Positions 20,227-29,902 are shown, numbered from the stretch's first letter. The stretch: 64,000 nucleotides of DNA from Photobacterium kishitanii (GCF_003026355.1 NZ_PYON01000015.1:37391-101390), one strand, 5' to 3'. Notes: generated from the sequence alone by a model not told the origin. Translations and numbers: made by a program.

Positions 20227-20971
20227 TATAACCTTTGCTAATCATTGTGAATGTAAACGGCTAATAGCATAGCAATGGTATGTCATTATTGTGTCATTGT
20301 GGTGAGTATTTGTGATTAAATAGCATTTTTTGACTTTTTTCTTACATAGTGGACACACTTATATTATTTATTGGTGATGGTTTTCTTGTTTATACCTCAT
20401 ATGTTACCTCCTATTTATTACTATGATTTTTAAGTGTTTTTTATGTTTTTACTGAGTGCTTTAAGTGACTTATTAGTAAGTGCTGTATTTGAGTAACAAA
20501 TATTACTATGTACTTATATTATTAATATTCTCTGGGATATCACAACGAAGAATAGTGAATAAAACCGATGATACTATTAAGTAATAGAAATAATTATAGG
20601 GCTTTTAACATTATGCTCAAAGCCTTTGATTTAATGAGTGCTGATTAAAAAATAATCTATATTGATTAAGGATGTCATCATATAGGGCATCATTAATGAA
20701 TATATAGATTTCATTTATTATATTGCCATGGTGAATCTCTTGGTTCTTATATATTAAAATTTAGAATTAAATGCATTTTGTTTCTGTTTTTTTATTTATA
20801 AAACAATAGGTAACTTGTTTTATAATCGATAAAACTTACAGATTTATAATTGGACGTTGTTTTTATAATTAAGGTTTTCGATTGTAATAATTGATTTTTT
20901 ATAATGGATTTTTCTTACATATTGACTAAATTATGAATTTATAGAGTAATTATAAAATTCGAGATTTAATA
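20227..20971. other. 745-bp AT-rich intergenic region
   Basis: No gene is supported here. It separates the GntR fragment from the adhesin gene and must hold the adhesin promoter; a TATAAT at 20821-20826 is a possible -10. High AT content beside a surface adhesin is typical of silenced, horizontally mobile DNA, but that is inference. Confidence 0.45.
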
Positions 20972-22609
20972 ATGAGAATACTTCCTTTTATTTTATGTTC
21001 AGCTTTAATAAGTACATCTGCATTTGCTTCAGAGACAAATATTATTTTTAATAAACCAAATGCAGGTTCGGATCCAGTTGTTCATGATGCCATAGAAAGT
21101 GATAATGTTGTTGTTGGTAGAAATTCATCTTTTAGCGGTACAGGTAATTTAGTTTTTGGTACTGATAGTAAGGGTGACAATGAGTCTATTGCTGTTGGTA
21201 ATCATACATCAGCTGCGGGTGAGTCTGTTGCAATAGGAGCTGGTTCTGTTGCTGAAAATAACAGTATTGCAATTGGTAATCAGTCTTATTCTAATGACGG
21301 CCAAGTTTCTATTGGTAATCCATATCAGCAGCGTCGTATTGAAAATATGGCTGCAGGTATTAAAGATACTGACGGTGTCAATGTTGGCCAACTTACGCCA
21401 TTAAAAGATGACATAGCGGCTAATCAGAATAAAATTAAAACTGTTGAAACGACTGTTGCCACCAATAGCGCTGGTATTACAACCAACAAAGATGCTATCG
21501 CGACCAATAGTACAGATATAACGACCAACAAAGGTGCTATCGCGACCAATAGTACAGATATAACGACCAACAAAGGTGCTATCGCGACCAATAGTACAGA
21601 TATAACGACCAACAAAGGTGCTATCGCGACCAATAGTACAGATATAACGACCAACAAAGATGCTATCGCGACCAATACTACGGGTATAACGACCAACAAA
21701 GGTGCTATCGCGACCAATAGTACAGATATAACGACCAACAAAGATGCTATCGCGACCAATACTACAGGTATAACGACCAACAAAGGTGCTATCGCGACCA
21801 ATAGTACAGATATAACGACCAACAAAGATGCTATCGCGACCAATACTACAGATATAACGACCAACAAAGGTGCTATCGCGACCAATACTACAGATATAAC
21901 GACCAATAAAGGTGCTATCGCGACCAATAGTACAGATATAACGACCAACAAAGGTGCTATCGCGACCAATAGTACAGATATAACGACCAACAAAGGTGCT
22001 ATCGCGACCAATAGTACAGGTATAACGACCAACAAAGATGCTATCGCGACCAATAGTGCAGGTATTAATGCCAATAGAAATACTATTGTTACTAATACTG
22101 ATTCTATTAATCGTAACATTACTAATATTAATAATAATGCAACTCATATCAGTTCAAATACGATAAATATGCAAAAGAACACTTCGGAGATAACAAAAAC
22201 TAAACAGTTAGCGACAACAAATCAAACCAATATTAGTAAAAATACTGACGGTATAAATACTAATCGTACCAATATTCAGAATAACTCTGATCGTATTGAT
22301 AATATTGATACAAGTAATAAGGCTTATGTTGATAATAAATTTAATCAGTTACAAACTGATATTTATCACGTAAGAAAGAGAGCTGATGCGGGAACGGCTT
22401 CTGCGATGGCAATGACACAAATTGCAGCACCGCTAAATGGTTATAAATATAATATAGGTATGGGTATTGGTTCATATGGTAATCAAGCAGCAACAGCTAT
22501 TGGTGCTAAGTTTAGAGTAGATCAAGATATGACGATTGGTGTAACATCATCTTATGATTCCCAGCATGACTTCGGTGCATCTGTAGGTACTAACTGGTCA
22601 TTTAACTAA
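20972..22609 (+). CDS. Trimeric autotransporter adhesin (YadA-like)
   Basis: This 545-residue surface protein has a signal peptide (1-19, ending AFA), then YadA-type head repeats with S-I-A-V-G/V-A-I-G/S-I-A-I-G patterns (about 70-112) and a neck (RIENMAAGIKDTDGVNVGQL, about 122-141). A long stalk follows, made of 14-residue repeats of the form ATNSTDITTNKGAI (about 163-358) plus degenerate copies. The C-terminal membrane anchor (about 450-545) ends in NWSFN. Trimeric autotransporters export and anchor themselves and mediate adhesion or autoaggregation. The stalk is threonine/asparagine rich. The gene stands alone with a terminator. Confidence 0.88.
   Translation: MRILPFILCSALISTSAFASETNIIFNKPNAGSDPVVHDAIESDNVVVGRNSSFSGTGNLVFGTDSKGDNESIAVGNHTSAAGESVAIGAGSVAENNSIAIGNQSYSNDGQVSIGNPYQQRRIENMAAGIKDTDGVNVGQLTPLKDDIAANQNKIKTVETTVATNSAGITTNKDAIATNSTDITTNKGAIATNSTDITTNKGAIATNSTDITTNKGAIATNSTDITTNKDAIATNTTGITTNKGAIATNSTDITTNKDAIATNTTGITTNKGAIATNSTDITTNKDAIATNTTDITTNKGAIATNTTDITTNKGAIATNSTDITTNKGAIATNSTDITTNKGAIATNSTGITTNKDAIATNSAGINANRNTIVTNTDSINRNITNINNNATHISSNTINMQKNTSEITKTKQLATTNQTNISKNTDGINTNRTNIQNNSDRIDNIDTSNKAYVDNKFNQLQTDIYHVRKRADAGTASAMAMTQIAAPLNGYKYNIGMGIGSYGNQAATAIGAKFRVDQDMTIGVTSSYDSQHDFGASVGTNWSFN
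21458..22045 (+). repeat. 42-bp tandem repeat array inside the adhesin gene (14 copies)
   Basis: Fourteen in-frame copies of a 42-bp unit encode ATN(S/T)(T/A)(D/G)ITTNK(G/D)AI; a degenerate fifteenth follows to 22087. Copies differ at a few bases only (AGT/ACT, GAT/GGT), so expansion and contraction by slippage or recombination is likely and would change stalk length without breaking the frame. Confidence 0.9.
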
Positions 22610-22650
22610 GATTATTGATAACCAGAGCGCTAATTTATAGTTTTTACTAT

Positions 22651-22682
22651 AAAAAGCCTTGGCTATGGCTAAGGCTTTTTCT
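22651..22682 (+). terminator. Terminator of the adhesin gene
   Basis: AAAAAGCCTT and AAGGCTTTTT flank a ten-base loop and the stem ends in a T run. Confidence 0.85.
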
Positions 22683-22686
22683 TATC

Positions 22687-23222
22687 TGTATATGGTGGTA
22701 TCTATGAAATGAACGGATGTGATTCTGTTATTCAACGCATGATTGAATCTTCATTATGTTAATAAAAATAAGTTATATTTTTTATTAACAAAAAAGTGAA
22801 AGATTTTTGCGCTTAATGCATATTTTTTTAGCAATCAAAATTGTAAATTAGCGTCTATCTGGATTAATTTTCATTGAAAAATAACTCATATTGTTTAAAT
22901 TCTGATTAATAGACTCATAATAAATAGTAATTTATATTTTATTTTTGATCTTTAAATATAAAATAAATCTAAAAATAACTATTTCTTCTTGTTTTGTTAG
23001 TCTGTTAGTTTTCACCTAAGCTTTTGTTTTTTAAGTTATATGTTAAGGCTGTTTTTTTGGTTTTATATGAACTTTATAGTCGGCATATCTGAGAGCGCAT
23101 AGTGGCGGTTAATTACATTCAGAAAATAAATTTCATCTTTGGTTGTGATATATGTTTATATACTGCCAACTTTAATACTGATATTCGTCTGAATTAAGAC
23201 AATAAGCATTGTTGATTTTAAC
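22687..23222. other. 536-bp AT-rich intergenic region
   Basis: Nothing recognisable is seen apart from the promoter region of the MFS gene. No convincing ribosome binding site stands before the MFS ATG (TTGATTTTAAC). Confidence 0.4.
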
Positions 23223-24686
23223 ATGAATCAAAAAATAGAGATTCAACCGCAAAATACGATCCAAAATTATATTGATGAAATATCAATAAGTAACTCAGTT
23301 ACTAGCAAATATTCAATGTCAATGACACGTGTACAATGGCGAATTTGGTTATTAGCGACATTTGGTAAGTTTTTTGAGGGTATGATCGTTTTTATGATGG
23401 GGTTAACCCTACCATTATTAACCCTACAATTTCATTTAACAGAGCTACAGAAAGGTGTAATTAGTTCCTCGATTCTGTTTGGTATTTTAATTGGAGCAAG
23501 TGCTCTGGGTGGGCTATCTGATCTTTATGGACGTAAGAAAATGTTCATTATTGAGATGGCTTTGCTCTCGATCTGCTTGATAGGCATGGCCACTAGCCAG
23601 TCTTATCTGAGTATTTTAGTGTTTAACTTTGGTATTGGCTTAGCTTTAGGGTGTGATTATCCTACGGCGCACTTAATGATATCTGAAAGTATTCCATCCA
23701 AGAACCGCGGTAAGCTGGTATTGGGTGCGTTTGCGTTTCAATCTATTGGTGTTTTGCTCGGTATTTTAACCGGTATTTTTGTCTTGACGTATGTTAACGA
23801 CATCAATGCATGGCGTTTGATGTATATTATTGCTTTGATTCCATCATTAGCGATTACGATTGCACGTTTCTTTATTCCTGAAAGTGCGCATTGGCTATTG
23901 TCTAAAAATCGTAAGGCCGATGCTGAAACATCACTCAAGCGGTTATTACATCGTTCGCAACAGTCGTCAATGCCAATTGAAGAAACACCGTGTGATGATG
24001 TTGAACTATCATCATGGCTACATGGTTATAAACGGTTATTTAAAGAAAAATATCGTGCTAAAACAATTTTGGCATCAGTACCTTGGTTTATTCAAGATCT
24101 TGGCACTTATGGTATTGGTATTTTTACGCCGGTTATTTTAGCATCGGTACTTGATCCTCATCAGGCAACAGGCGGAGATGCGCTTCAGAACACGATTGCT
24201 AATACAATTTATTTAGCTAAAGGTACTGCAGTTATTGACTGCTTACTTATTGTTGGTGTTATTTGCGCGATTATTTTTTCTGAATCTATTGGTCGTATGA
24301 AGCTACAAATTTATGGCTTTATTGGTTGTGCTGTTGGCTTATTATGTGCGGCAGTTTCAGTAAAAATGCATGGTGATTATCAGATGTATTTGCTGTTTTT
24401 AGGCTTTATGTTATTTAATTTTATGAATAACCTTGGTCCTAATGCACAAACATATTTGATATCGGGTGAAGTGTTCCCCGTTAAAATTCGAGCTAAAGGA
24501 GCAGGTTTTGCAGCATCGATTGCTAAGTTTGGTGCGATTTTAACTGCTTTCTTATTCCCGATTTTGCTGCATGGAATAGGGGTGTTTTCGTTGTTATTGT
24601 GCTTAGTTGTGACATCATTATTAGGCGCATGGGTAACACATAAATATCGTTTTGAAACATCAGGTCGAAATATAGAGAGCATGTAA
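23223..24686 (+). CDS. MFS transporter (sugar porter / metabolite:H+ symporter type)
   Basis: This 487-residue protein has 12 predicted membrane segments after a 35-residue cytoplasmic N-terminus. The MFS loop motif reads GGLSDLYGRKKM (about 100-111), and PESAHWLL after helix 6 resembles the PESPRWL signature of sugar porters. GLALGCDYPTAHLMISE fits helix 4/5 of sugar and organic-acid symporters. The substrate cannot be told from sequence. It stands alone between two terminators, without an adjacent catabolic gene. Confidence 0.78.
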   Translation: MNQKIEIQPQNTIQNYIDEISISNSVTSKYSMSMTRVQWRIWLLATFGKFFEGMIVFMMGLTLPLLTLQFHLTELQKGVISSSILFGILIGASALGGLSDLYGRKKMFIIEMALLSICLIGMATSQSYLSILVFNFGIGLALGCDYPTAHLMISESIPSKNRGKLVLGAFAFQSIGVLLGILTGIFVLTYVNDINAWRLMYIIALIPSLAITIARFFIPESAHWLLSKNRKADAETSLKRLLHRSQQSSMPIEETPCDDVELSSWLHGYKRLFKEKYRAKTILASVPWFIQDLGTYGIGIFTPVILASVLDPHQATGGDALQNTIANTIYLAKGTAVIDCLLIVGVICAIIFSESIGRMKLQIYGFIGCAVGLLCAAVSVKMHGDYQMYLLFLGFMLFNFMNNLGPNAQTYLISGEVFPVKIRAKGAGFAASIAKFGAILTAFLFPILLHGIGVFSLLLCLVVTSLLGAWVTHKYRFETSGRNIESM

Positions 24687-24711
24687 GCGCTATATTAACC
24701 TCGGAATTATT

Positions 24712-24742
24712 AAGCATCAGTCAGTGACTGATGCTTTTTTTG
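24712..24742 (+). terminator. Terminator of the MFS gene
   Basis: AAGCATCAGTCA pairs with TGACTGATGCTT and is followed by TTTTTTGTTTTTG. Confidence 0.8.
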
Positions 24743-24908
24743 TTTTTGTTTTTGTTGACAGTTGAGAGTTGCTACATACTGGTTAAATAACGCCCAAAAC
24801 TTATATATTTTTTATATCTGATACTGGAAAATATACCCTAACTTTACATTACCCTTGTTAACCTGCTCGCCTCGTAGAATGAAATAAGGCCTTATGTGTT
24901 GCAGTAGT

Positions 24909-24929
24909 TAAGGGCAAACACATATGTAA
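24909..24929 (+). promoter_or_regulatory. SD followed by a start-stop (ATG-TAA) before kup
   Basis: TAAGGG (24909-24914) is spaced nine bases from an ATG at 24924 that is directly followed by TAA. The kup ATG comes seven bases after that stop and has no close ribosome binding site of its own (the SD is 21 bases away). The minimal start-stop may hold ribosomes or feed reinitiation at kup. Confidence 0.35.
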
Positions 24930-24935
24930 CAAGTT

Positions 24936-26798
24936 ATGCAAAATCAAAAACAGTCACTATTAGTACTTACGTGCTTATCTGTTGGGATTGTATATGGTGA
25001 TATTGGCACTAGCCCATTATATGCCTTTAAAGCGATGTTTAGCGGTTCGCATGCACTGGTCATTGACCCTGCCAATGTTTTTGGTGTGTTGTCTCTTGTC
25101 TTTTGGACTTTTGTTATTACCGTTTCTATTAAATATTTAGCGGTTGTCACACGAGCATCTAAGCGTGGTGAAGGTGGTGTGCTGACGTTAACAGCACTAG
25201 CGCATGGCGCAGCTCCTGAGCGTAGCAAAAAAATAATTATCTTTTTAGGCATGTTAGCTGCAGGTTTTTTCTTTGGTGAAGCAATTATTACTCCAGCAAT
25301 GTCAGTGTTATCAGCGGTAGAGGGTATCACTGTTATTAATCACAATTTACAGCCGATGATTATTCCTATTGCGATTAGTATTATATGTGCATTATTTGCG
25401 ATTCAAAAATATGGTTCAGGTAGCATTGGACGCTTATTTGCACCAGTGATGCTGCTATGGTTCAGTTGTATCGGCGTGTTGGGACTGATCAGTATTATTG
25501 CTAATCCAAGGGTATTACTGGCATTAAATCCTTTATATGCATTAGAGTTTATTGTTAACCATGGTATTGAAACGTTATTTACCTTAGGGGTGGTCGTGTT
25601 GGCTGTTACTGGGGTTGAAGCGCTTTATGCTGATATGGGCCATTTTGGGATTAAATCGATTCGTCTTGCTTGGTTCTTTATTGTGATGCCATGTTTAGTG
25701 CTTAATTACTTTGGGCAAGGAGCATTAGTGCTGGCTGATGCGAGTACTGCAACGAATCCTTTCTTTATGCTAGCACCGACTATTTTACGGTTACCGTTAA
25801 TTATATTAGCTACTTTTGCGACAGTCATTGCCTCGCAAGCGGTGATTTCGGGTATTTATTCGCTCACGCGTCAAGCGGTTAATTTAGGTTATTTACCGCC
25901 AATGCGAATTTATCATACCTCGCATCAAGCTCAGGGACAGATTTATGTACCATTAGCTAATTTACTGCTGTTTATTTTAGTTATTACTGTTGTTCTAACA
26001 TTTGGTAGCTCTGAACGTTTAGCTGCAGCGTATGGTATTGCGGTAACTGCAACAATGTTGATTTCATCGGTATTCACGCTAGTTGTAGCGCGTCATTTAT
26101 GGAATTGGTCACGACTGGTGACATTACAGTATGGGCTATTAATGCTCACCTATGATGCTTTGCTATTTACTGCGACATCATTGAAATTTATGGATGGCGG
26201 TTGGTTACCATTAACCATCGGTTCAATGGTGTTTATTCTAATGGTTGTATGGTATTTAGAACGGCAACGATTAGGATTACTGCTTAAACAACCTTTGTCT
26301 GCCGAAGCTATGGTCAGTGAACTTGAGCAAAAGCAATGGAGCCGCGCATCAGGTACAGCTGTGTATTTCTCTCGAAATGAAGGACAAGTTCCATCATCAT
26401 TAATCAATAATCTTAAATATAATGAAATTTTGCATCAACGGAATGTACTGTTAACGTTTAAATATCCAGATCAACCACGAGTACATCCATTAAAGCGTAT
26501 GGAAGTGACTCAACTATCCGAAACCTTCTGGCAAATGATTGTTTATGTTGGTTATCAAGAGTCGCCCGATATTGAACAAATCTACACGGTCTCACGAAGC
26601 AATGGCTTTGTTTTACACCCAACGGATACGTTATTTTTTATGTCATCAGAACGTATAAAAGTGAAGCCCAGCTCTTGGTGGCATGATGTAAAAGCTCGGC
26701 TATTTATTTTATTAAGCCGTAACGCTCTTCGAACGTCAGAGCGACTGCATGTACCGCAAGATAGATTGATTGAGATAGGGGTTCATGTAGAGATATAA
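24936..26798 (+). CDS. kup: Kup-type potassium uptake protein
   Basis: This 620-residue Kup/HAK/KT transporter is close in length to E. coli Kup (622 aa). It has about 12 membrane helices (10-440) and a cytoplasmic C-terminal domain. Conserved blocks include GIVYGDIGTSPLYAFKAMF (18-36), VTGVEALYADMGHFG, NYFGQGALVL and ASQAVISG. It imports K+ with protons. No neighbour encodes Trk or Kdp pump subunits, but a KdpD/KdpE-like pair follows within 110 bp on the same strand. A start-stop codon pair just upstream may modulate translation. Confidence 0.93.
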   Translation: MQNQKQSLLVLTCLSVGIVYGDIGTSPLYAFKAMFSGSHALVIDPANVFGVLSLVFWTFVITVSIKYLAVVTRASKRGEGGVLTLTALAHGAAPERSKKIIIFLGMLAAGFFFGEAIITPAMSVLSAVEGITVINHNLQPMIIPIAISIICALFAIQKYGSGSIGRLFAPVMLLWFSCIGVLGLISIIANPRVLLALNPLYALEFIVNHGIETLFTLGVVVLAVTGVEALYADMGHFGIKSIRLAWFFIVMPCLVLNYFGQGALVLADASTATNPFFMLAPTILRLPLIILATFATVIASQAVISGIYSLTRQAVNLGYLPPMRIYHTSHQAQGQIYVPLANLLLFILVITVVLTFGSSERLAAAYGIAVTATMLISSVFTLVVARHLWNWSRLVTLQYGLLMLTYDALLFTATSLKFMDGGWLPLTIGSMVFILMVVWYLERQRLGLLLKQPLSAEAMVSELEQKQWSRASGTAVYFSRNEGQVPSSLINNLKYNEILHQRNVLLTFKYPDQPRVHPLKRMEVTQLSETFWQMIVYVGYQESPDIEQIYTVSRSNGFVLHPTDTLFFMSSERIKVKPSSWWHDVKARLFILLSRNALRTSERLHVPQDRLIEIGVHVEI

Positions 26799-26814
26799 CG
26801 CATTAGGTTTAATT

Positions 26815-26856
26815 ACAGCGCTTATTATTATCGTATTTAATAATGATGAGCGCTGT
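26815..26856 (+). terminator. Hairpin between kup and the sensor kinase gene
   Basis: ACAGCGCT and AGCGCTGT close a stem extended by AT pairs (TATTATTA with TAATAATG). No long T run follows, so it may be a weak terminator or an mRNA-stabilising hairpin setting the ratio of kup to the kinase. Confidence 0.45.
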
Positions 26857-26903
26857 TGTTAGCTTAATGCTGTCTAATTTATGTGGTAAAAAATGAGAAA
26901 TGA

Positions 26904-28370
26904 ATGAATAACCCGTTATCGTGGTTTGATGTAACCAAAACCAGTATTTTATTATTGCTATACGTATTAGTGACGTATCTAGGTGTCGCCTTTCGAGATG
27001 TTATTATTGAAACTGATACTGCAATGCTGTTGTTACTACTTAATATTGTTAGCGGGGTGTTGTTACGTAAACGAATGGCGTATGTGATTACTGCTATTAG
27101 TATTGTCGCTTTTCATTTCTTTGTTTTACCTGAGCACAATTCGTTTAGATTTCAGAATTACCAACATATTATCACCTTTTCAGTGATGGCTTTTAGTGGT
27201 GTGTTTGCGGTGAGATTAACCCAATCTCAACAACAAAAAATTGAAGAAAATCAGATTCTACGGGCGGAGTTAAATAGTAATTATGATTTAGCGTCAGTAC
27301 TTGCGGCATTAAATGAAAGCCATGCTATCGCTGAAGCATTAATTGTCCATCTTGAGCAGCATTTTAAAATGCGAGCACAAGTATGGTTGTTTTCGCCACA
27401 GTTACATTGTCTTGCGACGCATCAGAAGCTCAGTGAAGTGACTTATCGACCGTTAATTGAACGTTTCAGTAGGAGACAGCAACAACATATTGAGTATCTC
27501 TCGCCCTCATTGAGTTTACATCCATTAGATGGGCAGTCTGGTATGTTTGGTGTATTACTGATTGAAGCATTGTCAGAGCAGGTGTTTAATCCGATTTTGA
27601 GTACACTGATTAGCTTGTCGTTAGCAAGATCTGAAGCGAATATCGCTTTAGCTGCGGCAAAAGAAGCCAATCAATTAGAACAAATGCGTAATACATTATT
27701 AGCTGCGGTATCTCATGATTTAAAAACACCATTAGGGTCGATTATTGGTTCTGCGACCACATTAAGTGATACGAGCTTACGTTTACCAGAACAAACCCAA
27801 CAAGAATTATTACAGTCGATTGCAGAAGAAGGTTACAGTTTAAATCGTAGCTTAACCAAGTTACTTGATATTAGTCGTTATAGTATTAAGACTTTGATTC
27901 CCAAACGTGATTGGGTTGAACCTGAAGAGGTGATTGGGAGTGCAATTAAACGGGTTGAGCAAGTCATAAAATCGCATCCGATTAATTTATGCGGTGATAC
28001 GATTTTAGTGTCATTGGATTACACTTTAATTGAACAAATTATTGCTAATCTTGTTGAAAATGCAGCTAAATATAGCCCGGTAGGTAGCGAAATTGATATT
28101 CAAACTAATTATCGACGCGGCCATTTCATTATTGAAATTGCTGATCGTGGCTGTGGGGTGGCACCAGAAGATCGGTTACGTATTTTCGAGCGTTTTTATC
28201 GTTCTGAGCAAGTTAAAGTAAAAGGAACGGGTTTAGGTTTAGCTATTTGCCAATTAATCGTTGCAGCGCATAATGGTGAGATAAGTGTATTATCACGTAC
28301 TGGCGGCGGTAGTATATTTGTGGTGAAAATTCCTTGTGAAAAATATGAGTTAACGGATATTTATGAATAA
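26904..28370 (+). CDS. KdpD-like sensor histidine kinase lacking the N-terminal KdpD/Usp domains
   Basis: This 488-residue kinase has four N-terminal membrane helices of DUF4118 type (about 12-105), a GAF-like region (130-245), a HisKA domain with the phosphorylated histidine 271 in SHDLKTPLGS, and an HATPase domain with the N box NLVENAAKYSP, DRGCGV, FERFYR and GTGLGLAI. This is the C-terminal half of KdpD; the KdpD and universal-stress domains that sense K+ are absent. It overlaps its response regulator by eight bases and follows kup. It probably responds to potassium or turgor. No kdpFABC operon is nearby, so kup itself may be the target. Confidence 0.85.
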   Translation: MNNPLSWFDVTKTSILLLLYVLVTYLGVAFRDVIIETDTAMLLLLLNIVSGVLLRKRMAYVITAISIVAFHFFVLPEHNSFRFQNYQHIITFSVMAFSGVFAVRLTQSQQQKIEENQILRAELNSNYDLASVLAALNESHAIAEALIVHLEQHFKMRAQVWLFSPQLHCLATHQKLSEVTYRPLIERFSRRQQQHIEYLSPSLSLHPLDGQSGMFGVLLIEALSEQVFNPILSTLISLSLARSEANIALAAAKEANQLEQMRNTLLAAVSHDLKTPLGSIIGSATTLSDTSLRLPEQTQQELLQSIAEEGYSLNRSLTKLLDISRYSIKTLIPKRDWVEPEEVIGSAIKRVEQVIKSHPINLCGDTILVSLDYTLIEQIIANLVENAAKYSPVGSEIDIQTNYRRGHFIIEIADRGCGVAPEDRLRIFERFYRSEQVKVKGTGLGLAICQLIVAAHNGEISVLSRTGGGSIFVVKIPCEKYELTDIYE

Positions 28371-29058
28371 TGATAGTAAGATTTTAATTATTGAAGATGA
28401 AGCACCTATCCGTCGCTTTCTTGATATTTTAACTACCGGACATGGTTATCAGGTCAAAACGGTTGAGACAGCGCAAGAAGGCCTTAAACAAATTACCACC
28501 TGGAATCCACATTTAATATTATTAGATCTAGGCTTACCGGATGCAGATGGTCTTGATTTTACCAAAGAGTTACGTTCATGGACTGAAACGCCGATTATTG
28601 TTATTTCTGCGCGCGATAAAGAAGCAGATAAAGTGCTTGCTCTCGATGCTGGTGCTAATGATTATTTAACTAAGCCGTTTGGTAGTGGGGAGCTATTAGC
28701 TAGAATTCGAGTAGCATTACGTATTAATACTAATATTAATTCTGCTGAGATCAGTCAGTATCAGTTTGGTGAGGTAGTATTAGATTTAGCCATGCAAACC
28801 GTTACCAATGCTGGTGAGGCGATCAAGCTAACGCCGAAGGAATACAAGATATTCACTCTTTTAGCGAAGAATATGGGTAAGGTATTAACCCACAAGCAGA
28901 TATTAAAAGAAGTTTGGGGAGGAAATTATACTGAGCATGCTCACTATGTACGTATTCATATTGCGCAGCTGCGTCATAAAATAGAACGATCTCCTGCGCA
29001 ACCACAATATATTATTACTGAAAATGGGGTTGGTTATCGGTTAATTAGTGATGATTAA
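28363..29058 (+). CDS. KdpE-like OmpR-family response regulator
   Basis: This 231-residue regulator has a receiver domain (about 6-118) with the phospho-acceptor aspartate 55 (LILLDLGLPDADG), acidic residues E11/D12 and the conserved lysine in DYLTKPFG. A winged-helix output domain (about 132-228) follows, with ILKEVWGGNYTEHAHYVRIHIAQLRHKIE. Both halves look complete. The length is close to KdpE (225 aa). Its start overlaps the kinase gene (ATGAATAA), so the pair is co-translated. Confidence 0.88.
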   Translation: MNNDSKILIIEDEAPIRRFLDILTTGHGYQVKTVETAQEGLKQITTWNPHLILLDLGLPDADGLDFTKELRSWTETPIIVISARDKEADKVLALDAGANDYLTKPFGSGELLARIRVALRINTNINSAEISQYQFGEVVLDLAMQTVTNAGEAIKLTPKEYKIFTLLAKNMGKVLTHKQILKEVWGGNYTEHAHYVRIHIAQLRHKIERSPAQPQYIITENGVGYRLISDD

Positions 29059-29178
29059 ACCATTACTATATTTTTGAATGGGTTTATAAAAAATTTATAT
29101 TCACCTTGATAATCCTTACATAAACATTAGATTAAAATTTATACCATCAAGTGAGTTGGACTCATTGAAGGTATACAG

Positions 29179-29454
29179 ATGTTTATTGAAGTAAAACTTG
29201 GTCTTGCCGTTATGTTTTTCGTGTGGATGTTAACGCGTAGTCTTTATAAAAAAGCAACTTGGCTGCAATTAACTATTGTCGGTTTACAGATATTTTCAGT
29301 GCTTCTTTTAATTGAATTATCAATTACCCACTATTTTCCTGAGTTTCTGGAAGCGAAATGGTTTATTGGGGTGTTTTTTGCCGCTGTATTTGTCATTGCT
29401 GCTGCAAAAGAACGTTATTTATCTAACAGTGAACAACAACGAGAGATTAATTAA
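29179..29454 (+). CDS. Small membrane protein, unknown function (91 aa)
   Basis: Three hydrophobic segments (about 5-20, 29-49 and 61-78) and a charged tail are visible. I recognise no family. The stop is two bases before the tatA-like ATG, so the two are likely co-transcribed, and a link to the twin-arginine system is possible but unsupported. A GAAGG ribosome-binding-like segment stands before the ATG. Confidence 0.6.
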   Translation: MFIEVKLGLAVMFFVWMLTRSLYKKATWLQLTIVGLQIFSVLLLIELSITHYFPEFLEAKWFIGVFFAAVFVIAAAKERYLSNSEQQREIN

Positions 29455-29456
29455 AA

Positions 29457-29660
29457 ATGGGTGAAATTAGCATCGGTAAGCTACTTATTGTTGCCGTTAT
29501 TTTTGTTTTATTATTTGGTACCAAAAAACTTCGAACACTAGGCAGTGATCTTGGCTGTGCATTGCGAGGTTTTCAAAATGCAGTTAAAGATGAACCGCAA
29601 TCAAAGACTGAGACGGTAGTGGATACTCAAGTTGCCACTAAATCTGCGGATAATCAGTAA
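29457..29660 (+). CDS. TatA/TatE-type twin-arginine translocase subunit, orphan
   Basis: This 67-residue protein has an N-terminal membrane helix (about 6-21), the conserved hinge [24 protein letters not shown] (phenylalanine-glycine, then an amphipathic helix, about 20-43) and a polar, disordered tail. TatA-family proteins polymerise to form the pore for folded proteins. No tatB or tatC is near, so this is an additional TatA/TatE copy that would work with TatBC encoded elsewhere. It directly follows the 91-residue membrane protein. A cysteine at about 34 in the amphipathic helix is unusual. Confidence 0.85.
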   Translation: MGEISIGKLLIVAVIFVLLFGTKKLRTLGSDLGCALRGFQNAVKDEPQSKTETVVDTQVATKSADNQ

Positions 29661-29794
29661 TAACAATCTTTGTTTTATGGTATTAGTGAGTTACATAGTG
29701 GCTATGTAACTCATGTAATTCCCCCCTTGACCTTCCCCTCAGTGTAACCTTTATGATCATGCTTTATTCAAATATGCTGATGATAGAGGTAAGT

Positions 29795-29902
29795 ATGAGT
29801 TGCTGTAATAAAGCTCCTAAAGGTGGCGCGAGTTTAGGGTTATTATTAAAGTTAATTGCAGGGATTTTTGTGGTGTTATTAATTGCTTCTTATTGGCAGT
29901 GA
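29795..29902 (+). CDS. 35-residue single-helix membrane protein
   Basis: The frame starts MSCCNKAPKGGASLG, then has a hydrophobic helix (about 14-32) and ends in SYWQ. AGAGGT stands four bases before the ATG, and the TGA belongs to the GTGAGGC that serves as ribosome binding site for the next gene. The twin cysteines at 3-4 followed by a Lys/Gly hinge are notable. I recognise no family. Confidence 0.6.
   Translation: MSCCNKAPKGGASLGLLLKLIAGIFVVLLIASYWQ

Noticed and set aside
21458..22045. CRISPR-like array
   Set aside because: The copies abut without unique spacers and stay in frame in a YadA-type stalk.
21401..22147. Long open frames (248 and 231 codons) on the minus strand across the adhesin repeats
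   Set aside because: They arise because a 42-bp repeat without stops in any one frame stays open over its whole length. The translations are low-complexity and the real product is the plus-strand adhesin.
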